Source: an uncultured Clostridia bacterium (lineage in GTDB: Bacteria > Bacillota > Clostridia > TANB77 > CAG-508). Taken from it: a stretch of DNA of 28,840 nucleotides. Shown piece by piece: positions 16,614 through 24,732 of the stretch (the first letter of the stretch is position 1; every line of letters starts with the position of its first letter). The DNA lies in assembly GCA_944386335.1 (NCBI GenBank), contig CALXAQ010000064.1, forward strand, positions 1 through 28,840. The letters run 5' to 3'. Made by a program: the position numbers and the translations under genes. The notes beneath the pieces were generated by a model. The model was not told the DNA's origin and did not search any database. It worked only from the letters and a program-made list of their open reading frames with translations.

Positions 16614-18374
16614 CTATTCTTCTACTAATTCATCTGTATAATATACTAATCCATAACCAAAATTCAATCTGCAATATTTCCCAATAAATTCTGGTTCTTC
16701 TAAATCTATACTATAACTTGGTTCTACTAAGATAGTTCCATTTTTATCTACTACTCCCCATTTGTCATCCTTTTTTATTCCAGCAAATCCATAGGTATTT
16801 AGTTCTGTTACCATGTCATATTCAGTAGCAATTACTACATTTCCTTCTTTATTACAAAATCCCCATTTTCCATTTTCTTCATAAGCAAATAATGGATTAG
16901 CCGTAAAAATACTAGTATTTTGTATTTCATTTCCTTGTTTATCAAAATATTTTCTTTGTGTGTCTGTACTTATTTTTATATAGTTATCTTCTACATATAC
17001 TGTAGCATTTGTAAAAGAGGCTACTTTTTCCAATTTTTCATTGTACAAATCCGTTGTATTGGTTGTTGTATCAATTGCTTGTAATACATTAGCATTTTGT
17101 ATTTTTTGTATTACACCATATGTAATAGGTATTTTTTGTTCTTTATTGCTATTGACAACTCCTATTTTTCCTCCTTCTGTAACAATAAAATTGTTATCAA
17201 AAGCATATTCCACATAGGTATATTTTATATCTAATACTGGATTTTTATTCTCATCTACTACTCCATATAACTGTTCTTCTTGCACAGCAATATTAAATGG
17301 TGTATTTTCTACTGCTATATAGCTAATTGTTTCATATTCTTGTTTTTCTCCTTCAAAGTTATATAGTTCTACATTACCATTTTTTTGTGTCTGAATACCG
17401 TTATTTACAAATAAAACTGTATCATATTCGGGTGTTAATATGGTGTTCCCCTCTCTAGTAAGTACTCCTTCTTTTCCATTTTTTTGTACAATAAATCTAT
17501 CATGATTTCCAATATATTCTACTTCTTCATATTCTCTTGGAGTTACATTTTCTTTATTTTTCATAATCGCTGCTTGTCCGTTTTCAAAAGCTAATAAATA
17601 AATATCTTCTCCTTTTATTTCAGTTATTCTATCTATTTCATTATATTTTGCTTCTAATATTAATTCTCCTGCATACGTAATATATCCATATCGATAGCCT
17701 TGTTCTGTTTTATTAGCTACAATAAATCCTGCCTCTTTATATTTATTTGTCTCTTCATAATAGCCATCTGCTGTAATACTATCATATTCTATTGGTACCA
17801 TTTCTTTGCCTTTTATATTAATAACTCCATACTTTCCTTCTTGTTCTACTAATAAACATCCTTCTTTATAGGATAAACTCTCTATCGAATGATAGATTGG
17901 TTTTGTTAATTCTTTACCCGTAAAATCTATAATACCATATTTTCCATCTTTTTTGTAACGTAAAACACTTTTTTCAAAAGGCACTTCATCTACACTAGCA
18001 TCTTTAAATTCTAAAGCTGTCACTTGTTCATATTTGCTAAACAATACCTCCTTTTTATCATTTACTACCATTGTTTCATAGTCTTCTGCTCCTAATTGGT
18101 AATTAGAATAACATATAAAAATAGCTTTTGAAGGATTTGGTATTTGTACCATATCATATTGTGGCTCTATAATAATATTTCCATTTTTATCAATAACTCC
18201 ATATTGTTCCTGTTTATATAGCTTAAAGTATTGATATTCTCCTACTGTTTCTACTTCATAGCTTTTATCTGTCATTGAGAACCACATTATTACTCCTACG
18301 GTAATCATAACAACTAAAGCACATATTCCTATCATAAAGCCTATTTTTTTCTTATTATTTTTTTTCTTTTCCAT
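16614..18374 (-). CDS. Membrane-anchored WG-repeat protein
   Basis: A basic N-terminus (EKKKNNKKK) and one membrane span (about residues 11-33) precede an outside domain built from about nine or ten WG/KWG repeats. Good examples are YGVIDKNGNIIIEPQYD (about 58-74), YGIIDFTGKELTKPIY, YGVINIKGKEMVPIEYD, WGFCNKEGNVVIATEYD and WGVVDKNGTILVEPSY. Each unit is a short beta hairpin, and the set probably forms an extended beta structure or propeller. WG repeats occur in many secreted and surface proteins with unknown ligands. The repeats in the middle (about 290-470) are more degenerate. It lies 24 bases after the CorC-like gene and 30 before the YnbB-like gene, so it is almost certainly co-transcribed. 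Confidence 0.88.
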   Translation of the reverse strand: MEKKKNNKKKIGFMIGICALVVMITVGVIMWFSMTDKSYEVETVGEYQYFKLYKQEQYGVIDKNGNIIIEPQYDMVQIPNPSKAIFICYSNYQLGAEDYETMVVNDKKEVLFSKYEQVTALEFKDASVDEVPFEKSVLRYKKDGKYGIIDFTGKELTKPIYHSIESLSYKEGCLLVEQEGKYGVINIKGKEMVPIEYDSITADGYYEETNKYKEAGFIVANKTEQGYRYGYITYAGELILEAKYNEIDRITEIKGEDIYLLAFENGQAAIMKNKENVTPREYEEVEYIGNHDRFIVQKNGKEGVLTREGNTILTPEYDTVLFVNNGIQTQKNGNVELYNFEGEKQEYETISYIAVENTPFNIAVQEEQLYGVVDENKNPVLDIKYTYVEYAFDNNFIVTEGGKIGVVNSNKEQKIPITYGVIQKIQNANVLQAIDTTTNTTDLYNEKLEKVASFTNATVYVEDNYIKISTDTQRKYFDKQGNEIQNTSIFTANPLFAYEENGKWGFCNKEGNVVIATEYDMVTELNTYGFAGIKKDDKWGVVDKNGTILVEPSYSIDLEEPEFIGKYCRLNFGYGLVYYTDELVEE

Positions 18375-18397
18375 CGATTTATCTCAAACCTTTCTTT

Positions 18398-19714
18398 TTA
18401 CTTTTCTTGCGTTTCTTCCTCTACTATTTGATTTTTACATGCCTTTACCCATACAATTCTTCTATCTTCATAGGTTTCTATTTTATAAGTAACTTCTTTT
18501 GTTTCAATAATTGGCTTTTCTGTATCTTTTGGTATTCTTCCTAATAGTTCTAATAAATAACCTGATAGCGTATCATAGTCACCCTCTGGAATATCCACCT
18601 GCAAAATCTTTTTTAGTTCATAAATAGATACTCCTCCATTTATTAAAAATGTATTATCATCTATTTTTTGATAATCTGTCTCTTCTTCGTCATATTCATC
18701 AAAAATATTCCCCACAATTTCTTCTAATAAGTCCTCCATAGTTAGAAGACCTGCTGTACCTCCATACTCATCGATAACAATCGCCATTTGTTTTTTATTT
18801 CTTTGTAAGTCTCGAAATAACTCGTTGATTGGTTTGGACTCTGATACAAAATAAGCTTCTCGCATAATGTCTTTAATTTTTACTTGCTTACCTTCCCCCA
18901 TATATTTTAGTAAGTCTTTGATATATAAGATTCCTTGTATATCATCAATTGTTTCTTCATAAACTGGTATTCTACTATATTTTAAATCATCTAACTCTTG
19001 TAAAATATCATATACATTTTGATTAATTTCAATAGCATAAATATCTGTTCTTGGTATCATTACCTCTGAAGCAGCAATATCATTAAATTCAAATACGTTA
19101 TTAATCATTTCTTTTTCTTCTTGTCCTATGGTCCCTTTTTCTTCGCCCTCATCCACCATCATACGTATTTCTTCTTCTGTAATAATTTCCTCTTCTTTTT
19201 CTGAAATACCGAATATTTTTGAAATAAGATTTGTTGAAACAGTAAGCACCTTTACAAAAGGGGCTGTCACTACAGAAATTGCTCTAATAATTCCAATAGT
19301 AGCAAATGAAATTTTTTCATAGTATTTCATAGCTAATCTCTTTGGTACTAATTCTCCAAATACTAAAGTAAAGAAAGATAATATAATTGTAATAATTACG
19401 ATAGCAATACTACGAAATACTCCTATACTTATACTTGGAAATACTTGATGAAGAGCAGGAGCTAAGATGTCCGCAAATGTATCTGATGCAAACGCACTAG
19501 ATAAAAATCCTGCTAAGGTAATTCCTATTTGAATAGTTGCTAAAAACTTACTAGGGTTATTTAACATTTTCTCTATTTGCTTTGCTTTTTTATTCCCTTC
19601 TTTTGCTTGTTTTTCAATTTTAGCATCATTTAAAGATATAAAGGCTATTTCGGTTGCTGCAAAATAGCCATTTAACAAAATTAGCACTAATAAAATGAAT
19701 AATTGTGAAATCAT
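18398..19714 (-). CDS. CNNM/CorC/HlyC-family transmembrane protein with CBS pair
   Basis: The 438-residue protein has an N-terminal DUF21/CNNM membrane domain with spans at about residues 3-22, 60-80, 95-120 and 125-150. It contains NGYFAATEIAFISLNDAKI, a family signature. Two CBS domains follow (about 205-325), with EVMIPRTDIYAIE and the second around IKDIMREAYFVSES, then VIDEYGGTAGLLTMEDLLEEIVG. A CorC/HlyC C-terminal domain closes it (about 345-430). Members are linked to magnesium or other divalent-cation export; the old name haemolysin is misleading. It heads a four-gene unit behind a consensus promoter. Confidence 0.94.
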   Translation of the reverse strand: MISQLFILLVLILLNGYFAATEIAFISLNDAKIEKQAKEGNKKAKQIEKMLNNPSKFLATIQIGITLAGFLSSAFASDTFADILAPALHQVFPSISIGVFRSIAIVIITIILSFFTLVFGELVPKRLAMKYYEKISFATIGIIRAISVVTAPFVKVLTVSTNLISKIFGISEKEEEIITEEEIRMMVDEGEEKGTIGQEEKEMINNVFEFNDIAASEVMIPRTDIYAIEINQNVYDILQELDDLKYSRIPVYEETIDDIQGILYIKDLLKYMGEGKQVKIKDIMREAYFVSESKPINELFRDLQRNKKQMAIVIDEYGGTAGLLTMEDLLEEIVGNIFDEYDEEETDYQKIDDNTFLINGGVSIYELKKILQVDIPEGDYDTLSGYLLELLGRIPKDTEKPIIETKEVTYKIETYEDRRIVWVKACKNQIVEEETQEK

Positions 19715-19780
19715 TTATTTTTTTCACTCTTCCTCTCTTTTTAGTTCTTTTTCCTATATTTTACCCTTTTTTTCTATTTT

Positions 19781-19809
19781 ATTATATCTTTATTCTAATT
19801 ACGTGTCAA
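19781..19809 (-). promoter_or_regulatory. Full-consensus sigma-A promoter of the CorC-like operon
   Basis: Perfect TTGACA (19804-19809) and perfect TATAAT (19781-19786) on the minus strand, exactly 17 bases apart. This is the best promoter in the window. The leader before the ATG at 19714 is about 60 bases. Confidence 0.85.
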
Positions 19810-19840
19810 TGTTATTTTTTATACAGAGTTCTATTTGTAA

Positions 19841-19888
19841 AAAACGATACTTTTTAAGTATATGATTTATACTTGAAAGTATCGTTTT
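19841..19888 (-). terminator. Intrinsic terminator of the pilin-like-leader gene
   Basis: AAAACGATACTTT (19841-19853) pairs with AAAGTATCGTTTT (19876-19888), extended by an inner AAGTATA/TATACTT stem. On the minus strand a six-base T-run follows. It starts 6 bases after the end of the 310-residue gene. Confidence 0.85.
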
Positions 19889-19893
19889 ATTAA

Positions 19894-20826
19894 TTAACCT
19901 ATTATATATGGACTTTCTTTACCTCCATCTCCTCCTATTATTTTAATGTCTGTTCTTAAAGATATGCATGGGCGAAAGCCAAAGTTATATGGAAATCCAA
20001 TAGGACTACCAATATTATATATAAGACATAATCCATAGTAATTTAAATTTTCTGTTGCATACATAACTCTTACTGTAAAATTGCAGTTTGATAAACCTAC
20101 GTTTACTACTCGAGATGCTAACCAATAATCTTTACCTATATTCCACAAATTATACTTTTCCATTTGATTTTTATCTGTTATATAATTTTCATCTGTATCA
20201 AAACAACCTGTATCGTCACTTGTCCATCCACTTGGTCTTGTATAACTCTCCCATACACCCGGTGGCAATGTTACAGTTGTTTCTGTTCCTTCATCTTTCT
20301 GTATAAAATTGCCTGCGTTATCTACTATTGGCATACTTCCTACACATCTTGCATCTATGGCATATTCTGGATTAATATATGCTTCTGCTTCATTATTTAA
20401 ATTTTCTATAGAACCATTATACGCTATTTTTCCAGTATTCCAATCATCTCCTCCTAATGCTACATCTTTTACACTTTTATCCGATATAATTTGTAATCCA
20501 TATTCGGAACTTGTTGGATATAAGACTCTACAAACTATTTCTCCATTTGTACCACTATCATATTTTATATAATCTCCTGCTTTTAACTCACTAATTGGTG
20601 TCTCTCTTTTTGCTATAATCTCTGCATAGATTTGCTCTATATTTTCTACATCTCCTCCATATAATTGCTGTATTCGAATATCACTTTCTAACTGTGATTT
20701 TTTTAAATTTACTATAGCCATATAGGTTCCCATTAATATCATTATAAACATGAGTATTGTTACAATTACTAAAGCTGCTATTGCTCCTTTCTCACTTTTA
20801 TATTTTTTTCTTTCTTTCGTTTTCAT
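19894..20826 (-). CDS. Exported protein with pilin-like leader and DUF6273-like C-terminus (310 aa)
   Basis: The N-terminus is basic (KTKERKKYKSEKG) and is followed by a hydrophobic helix at about residues 15-38, then KKSQLESDIRIQQLYGG. The EKG directly before the helix resembles a type IV prepilin cleavage site, but the usual Glu at mature position 5 is missing. The region around 75-110 begins ELKAGDYIKYDSG. The C-terminal third has DYWLASRVV and then GFRPCISLRTDIKIIGGDG with a final SPYIIG. This is typical of DUF6273/C-type-lectin-like domains of gut Firmicutes surface proteins. Function is unknown; attachment or pseudopilus roles are guesses. It has its own promoter and a terminator on each side. 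Start ATG at 20826 has AGGAGG close by. Confidence 0.82.
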   Translation of the reverse strand: MKTKERKKYKSEKGAIAALVIVTILMFIMILMGTYMAIVNLKKSQLESDIRIQQLYGGDVENIEQIYAEIIAKRETPISELKAGDYIKYDSGTNGEIVCRVLYPTSSEYGLQIISDKSVKDVALGGDDWNTGKIAYNGSIENLNNEAEAYINPEYAIDARCVGSMPIVDNAGNFIQKDEGTETTVTLPPGVWESYTRPSGWTSDDTGCFDTDENYITDKNQMEKYNLWNIGKDYWLASRVVNVGLSNCNFTVRVMYATENLNYYGLCLIYNIGSPIGFPYNFGFRPCISLRTDIKIIGGDGGKESPYIIG

Positions 20827-20958
20827 TGAGGCCTCCTTTTATTCACTCTTACTTTATTATTTTCCATTTCACTAGATTTTATTATTTCTCATCGCTTTTC
20901 TTTTTCTATTTAAAAATAATATTTTATGTCGATTGATTGTTATACATTTACGTTTTTT

Positions 20959-20987
20959 ATTTTACCAATATGTTTCGTAAGAGTCAA
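20959..20987 (-). promoter_or_regulatory. Sigma-A-type promoter of the pilin-like-leader gene
   Basis: TTGACT (20982-20987) and TAAAAT (20959-20964) on the minus strand with a 17-base spacer. The resulting leader to the ATG at 20826 is unusually long, about 125 bases. Confidence 0.7.
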
Positions 20988-21081
20988 TATTTCTACATAA
21001 ACTTCTATAAATTTTATTTTATATTAAAACTACCAACACCGATTTTATTTATCCTTATGTAGAACGTTTAGTTAACTCTTT

Positions 21082-21125
21082 AAAACCCAAAATAGCACTA
21101 CATATGTAGTACTATTTTGGGTTTT
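21082..21125 (-). terminator. Intrinsic terminator of the sortase/surface-protein cluster
   Basis: AAAACCCAAAATAG (21082-21095) pairs with CTATTTTGGGTTTT (21112-21125). After one mismatch a 5-bp ACTAC/GTAGT stem closes an ATAT loop. It begins 23 bases beyond the end of the 522-residue surface-protein gene. Confidence 0.82.
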
Positions 21126-21148
21126 ATTCTTTTATCTCATACAAGAGG

Positions 21149-22717
21149 CTATTCTATTTTATCTCCTGTTTCTTTCTCCCATGTATCCCATAAATAATTT
21201 AATTCTGAATTAGGTACTAATGCTATTCTAATACCAGAAATAGGTTTATCTTTTTGATAACAAGTAAACTCTTCATTTTTGCAAGGACTAAGCCATCCTA
21301 CTTCTTCTATATAAATTTGATAAACTATAGAATAATAAGATGTATCTTTTAGTTTGAAGGATATTCCAGAAATTCCATATAAATGTTGCACTGCAACTAC
21401 ATCTGGAATTGGATCTTCTCCTTTATTGTCTGTTTGTCCACGTAAATTTACTCCTGCTCCTCCTAAAATAAAATATTGTTTTTTGTCTCCCAGTTTAACC
21501 AATCCTTCTTTTGTATTCATTGATTTCCACGTGCTAGAGGAAGGATTAAAACCATGTTTATATTTTTTATTTGTATCTTGACAGATTGCTTCCTTTCCTT
21601 CTCCCCAATAAGTATGTACATAGGCTCTTACTTGTAAAAAATCTGGATCTACATTTCCTTCTATACTAAAAGCTAATGCTTCTGTTCTTAATTTTCTCTT
21701 CTTTTGTATTGCTTCTAAACCTGCTATATCGTAATTTCCATAACCAAATGTCCAACCAACTTCTGAATTGTGGGATGCATAACGTAAAACAATAGATGTG
21801 GCATCTTTAATTTCTATCTTAGCTTTTGCTATATTTCCTGCTAAATCTTGGATTGGAATTTCATAACTAATATTATTCTCAAAAATTTTTGTATAAGTAT
21901 TTTCTGATTCTTCCCATCCTTCTAATGTACGGATTTTCTCATTAACTTGCATCTTCACTTGTACTTTACCTTCTTCTATTTTATTCTGCTCTATTTTTAC
22001 TTCTGGTATTGTATTATCTATCCATATACCACTATCCCACATATATAGTTCATTAGCATTTCCTACTTCATCTATAATACTATTCTTTGGTATTCTAATT
22101 TGTAATTGTCCTTCTTCTTTTATCTTTTCCAATATTATTTCTACTGTTTGCTTATTTTCTATCTGCTTTATTTGTATTTTCTTTGCTTGTATCTTGGCTT
22201 CTCGTATCATAACCACTATCTCGGTTTCTTCTAAAAAATCTTGTATCTGATTATCATCTTTTACTTCCAATAAAATGCTAATTGTTGCTTCCTTATTTGC
22301 ATAATTTGGATAATCTACATTTGAATTACTACATTTTTTTACTTCTATTTTTGGTGCTTGTCTATCTATATTTTGTATGATAATAGGTAGCTTTGTTTCA
22401 TTTCCAGATAAGTCTTTTAATAGAATTTCTTCTTTTGTATTTTCTTTATACTCCTTTTCCCATATATTTTTTTCTACTTGTTCCCATCCATCTAATGGCT
22501 GAATAGGTTCATTTACAGTTATTGTAACAATCACATTTTCTTTAGTAGGTTTTTCTTTAGAATAGGTAACGGTCCCTATGGGAGCCGTCCTATCAATTGC
22601 TAATTGTGCAATCACTCTTGTTTCTATTATTTCATATTTTGCTAATACATAAGAAGTACATATTATAAAAAATATTAGAAACAAGCTTATTAAAAAAGCT
22701 ATTTTTTTGTGGTTCAT
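21149..22717 (-). CDS. Secreted Ig-like surface protein with ChW-like C-terminus (522 aa)
   Basis: A signal/anchor helix (about residues 5-26) ends in LAKYEIIETRVIAQLAIDR. This echoes the leader plan of the two upstream TasA-like proteins. Repeated bacterial Ig-like or invasin-like units follow: DRTAPIGTVTY (about 43), VNEPIQPLDGWEQVE, LLKDLSGNETKL, then DRQAPKIEVK, and a second copy with VNEKIRTLEGWEE and IQDLAGNIAK. The C-terminal 200 residues differ. Near the end IVYQIYIEEVGW, a Cys pair and GIRIALVP resemble a single degenerate clostridial hydrophobic (ChW) repeat. There is no LPxTG sorting signal. Together these suggest an adhesive or wall-associated protein outside the cell. The gene is last in the sortase cluster, 16 bases after the TasA-like gene, with GAGGAAGG before the ATG. 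Confidence 0.82.
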   Translation of the reverse strand: MNHKKIAFLISLFLIFFIICTSYVLAKYEIIETRVIAQLAIDRTAPIGTVTYSKEKPTKENVIVTITVNEPIQPLDGWEQVEKNIWEKEYKENTKEEILLKDLSGNETKLPIIIQNIDRQAPKIEVKKCSNSNVDYPNYANKEATISILLEVKDDNQIQDFLEETEIVVMIREAKIQAKKIQIKQIENKQTVEIILEKIKEEGQLQIRIPKNSIIDEVGNANELYMWDSGIWIDNTIPEVKIEQNKIEEGKVQVKMQVNEKIRTLEGWEESENTYTKIFENNISYEIPIQDLAGNIAKAKIEIKDATSIVLRYASHNSEVGWTFGYGNYDIAGLEAIQKKRKLRTEALAFSIEGNVDPDFLQVRAYVHTYWGEGKEAICQDTNKKYKHGFNPSSSTWKSMNTKEGLVKLGDKKQYFILGGAGVNLRGQTDNKGEDPIPDVVAVQHLYGISGISFKLKDTSYYSIVYQIYIEEVGWLSPCKNEEFTCYQKDKPISGIRIALVPNSELNYLWDTWEKETGDKIE

Positions 22718-22733
22718 TCTTCCTTCCTCACTT

Positions 22734-23240
22734 CTATATTTTTTGAATAGAATGCACTTTTATTTCTACCTCTCGATTTAAATCTCTTAGATTTGTTCCT
22801 TCTTTTTGATATACGATTTTCAATTGATACACATGATTTTCTTTCTGTTTTATTCCTAATTTTCTCTTTTCTGACACAAACTCTTTCATTGGAATCTCTT
22901 CTTTCCCCTCGTACAAAGTAAATGCAACTTCTTTATCCTCCAAACCTATTATTTCTATATAATATTCCATTTCCACTTCATTCATTTGTCCTTCTGTATT
23001 ATAATTTCTTACCTCAAAATAACAAGAATTTTCTGGTTTGTTTGCTGTAATAAGCATACTCTGCTCTGTAATTACTTCCATAATAGGACTAGCAATTCCT
23101 ACTCCTCCTTTTCCGCTTAATTTAGTAGCAAATTTAGCAAAACTAGTACTGACTAATAGAAATAAGAATAAAACAACAAAGAATAACAACCAAAACGTTA
23201 TATTACTTTTCTTTTTTTGTATTTTTCTTTTTACAAGCAT
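22734..23240 (-). CDS. TasA/camelysin-like secreted protein (168 aa)
   Basis: A basic start (LVKRKIQKKK) and a strong hydrophobic helix (about residues 13-31) lead into FAKFATKLSGKGGVGIA. This is the helix-[AS]-K-[FY]-x-G pattern at the mature start of TasA/camelysin-type matrix proteins. The remaining 130 residues are beta-rich with no further span, and contain MLITANKPENSCYFEVRNY and a final REVEIKVHSI strand. I chose ATG at 23240, which has GAGGAG 6 bases upstream, over the in-frame TTG at 23267. TTG would add nine residues, has no ribosome site and nearly touches the upstream gene. The family usually needs a SipW-type signal peptidase, but none is in the window. It probably forms or decorates extracellular fibres; this is inference. 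Confidence 0.72.
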   Translation of the reverse strand: MLVKRKIQKKKSNITFWLLFFVVLFLFLLVSTSFAKFATKLSGKGGVGIASPIMEVITEQSMLITANKPENSCYFEVRNYNTEGQMNEVEMEYYIEIIGLEDKEVAFTLYEGKEEIPMKEFVSEKRKLGIKQKENHVYQLKIVYQKEGTNLRDLNREVEIKVHSIQKI

Positions 23241-23269
23241 GCTTTCTCCTCGCTTTCTTATATACAATT

Positions 23270-23876
23270 TTAGCTTTGTCTAGGTTCTACTTGTGTAGCA
23301 TTAATTACAATGTCAAAAGCATAATTTTCTATTTCTTTTGCCTCTCTTGTATCTATTTTATTATTTCTTTCTATTTCCTCCTTTGTATTACCTGTTTCAT
23401 AATTCCATTGCCAATGTACAGTATATGTTTTTAATTTTTCTGTTGCATTGGCTGCTATTTCTCCTACTAATATTTCTTCTAATTCTTTAATATGAGAAAC
23501 TTTTTTCCCATTACATTCAAATTGTAAATTGGTAGGTTTACCTATCTCATTCTGAAATTGTACTTGATAAGCAATACCTACTTGTGAACCAGAAGCATCT
23601 ATTACAATATTAAAATTCCCCTCTGTTCCGAGGTGCAATCGTATTTTCTACTAATGTCTCTGGCAGGTATGTTTGTGCTAATTGGATAGTATTTATTGTG
23701 TTACTCTGTCCATTTACTAAAAAGTTCCAATTAGCAACTTCTACTATTCCTCTTCCTTTTACTTCCATTAAATATTTAGAAAAAGTACTTCCTGCCATAA
23801 TCCCCAAAACAATTACTATCAATAACAGTAATAAAAGTATAATATACCATTTTTTCTTTTTATTTTCTTTTTGCAT
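23270..23876 (-). pseudogene. TasA/camelysin-like secreted protein, interrupted by a +1 frameshift
   Basis: The first frame (ATG 23876, AGGAGG upstream, stop at 23610) gives 88 residues: a basic start, a helix (about 10-30), then FSKYLMEVKGRGIVEVANWNFLV, the family leader. The second frame (to 23270) gives GTEGNFNIVIDASGSQVG and the rest of the domain. Skipping the single C at 23630 on the minus strand joins them as ENTIAPGTEGNFNIV, the family's conserved IAPGT-G-F-I turn, and restores about 201 residues. Causes could be a real mutation, a sequence error, or +1 frameshifting at CCT-CGG. It lies between the sortase and a second TasA-like gene. If translated only to 23610 the product would be a short truncated peptide. 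Confidence 0.75.
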
Positions 23877-23906
23877 ACTTACATTCCTCCTATCTTTTAT
23901 GTATCT

Positions 23907-24512
23907 CTACACTTCTTTTTGCACAGCTTGTACACATCTTCTGTATTCTTTTGCATCCTTTTCACAAGTAATTAATGTAAGCTTATTTTCTTGTGTATTT
24001 TGTATGTAATAGAGATTTGTCTCTTTTATTCTTTTGTTTGTCTGTACAACATAAGTTTTTTTTCCTTTTGATGTTTGATAAATAATCTCATCTCCTACCT
24101 CTAATAAAACAATATCTTGAAAATAATTATATTTATAGCCTCTATTATGTGCTGCCAAACAAATATTGCCCTTCCAAATACCTGTATCTTCAAAATGCCC
24201 CACGCCTCTTCTTAATGTTTCTTTTTGTGTTCCTTCATAAATTGGTGCATTTAATTGTATTTTGGGTATTTGTATACGCCATGGGTATGACTGATAAATA
24301 TTACTACTGATATTTTGCATAATTTTTTCTGGTATTTGTTTTTCTGTTTGCGTTGTTTCTTCTGCTGTTTTCAAAGTAATACTAGTGCTAGGTTTTACTT
24401 CTTGGTTTTCTTGTTTTTGCAAAAAAACATAAGTGCCTAAAATCGTTATCCACAATAAGGTGGTAATAATAAAGGAAAGTCTTTTTACATTTTTTGTGTT
24501 ATATAGCACCAT
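23907..24512 (-). CDS. Class D-like sortase
   Basis: Sortases are membrane cysteine transpeptidases that attach secreted proteins to the wall or link pilus subunits. This 201-residue protein has an N-terminal anchor (about residues 11-31), then IPKIQLNAPIYEG at 82-94. The catalytic trio is visible: His122 in CLAAHNRGYKYNYF, Cys183 in LTLITC, and Arg191/192 in YRRCVQA. GVGHFEDTGIWKGNI is typical of the class D group. The gene heads the surface cluster. No LPxTG-like signal is present in the three downstream proteins or elsewhere in the window, so its substrate is unknown. A weak promoter lies at 24540-24568 and AAGGTG precedes the ATG. Confidence 0.92.
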   Translation of the reverse strand: MVLYNTKNVKRLSFIITTLLWITILGTYVFLQKQENQEVKPSTSITLKTAEETTQTEKQIPEKIMQNISSNIYQSYPWRIQIPKIQLNAPIYEGTQKETLRRGVGHFEDTGIWKGNICLAAHNRGYKYNYFQDIVLLEVGDEIIYQTSKGKKTYVVQTNKRIKETNLYYIQNTQENKLTLITCEKDAKEYRRCVQAVQKEV

Positions 24513-24539
24513 ACATATCTTTCACCTTCTTTTTATAAT

Positions 24540-24568
24540 ATTATATTGGGGGATTTTTTTGATTTTAA
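24540..24568 (-). promoter_or_regulatory. Possible promoter of the sortase cluster
   Basis: Perfect TATAAT (24540-24545) on the minus strand with a weak TTAAAA at the -35 position (24563-24568), 17 bases apart. It is the only plausible promoter in the 203-bp gap before the sortase gene. The weak -35 would fit activator control. Confidence 0.45.
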
Positions 24569-24694
24569 AAGAATAAAATCAATAGAAAAAAATTTTAGAT
24601 AAAAATTGCAATTCAAATCTTGCGTTTATGTTACCATATTTTGTTAATTTTGTAAAGATTTTTTCATCGACAAATTCCCGCATTTTTTTCAAGT

Positions 24695-24732
24695 AAAAAA
24701 ACAAGAATGAAATTCTTATTTTTCATTCTTGT
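24695..24732 (-). terminator. Intrinsic terminator overlapping the histidine kinase stop codon
   Basis: ACAAGAATGAAA (24701-24712) pairs perfectly with TTTCATTCTTGT (24721-24732), with a T-run after it on the minus strand. The upstream arm encodes the last residues of the kinase (YKNEK), and the TAA stop lies in the loop. Confidence 0.88.

Larger units (their letters stand above)
20827..21148. other. 322-bp intergenic region upstream of the pilin-like-leader gene
   Basis: It holds the terminator of the surface cluster (21082-21125) and the promoter of the 310-residue gene (20959-20987). The leader between promoter and start codon is about 125 bases. I looked for c-di-GMP, SAM and T-box features in it and saw none. 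Confidence 0.6.

Noticed and set aside
20827..20952. Riboswitch in the long leader of the 310-residue gene
   Set aside because: No conserved c-di-GMP, SAM or T-box sequence elements are visible; the leader is AT-rich with no clear stem.
23241..23267. TTG start at 23267 for the 168-residue TasA-like protein
   Set aside because: ATG at 23240 has GAGGAG at good spacing; the TTG start has none.
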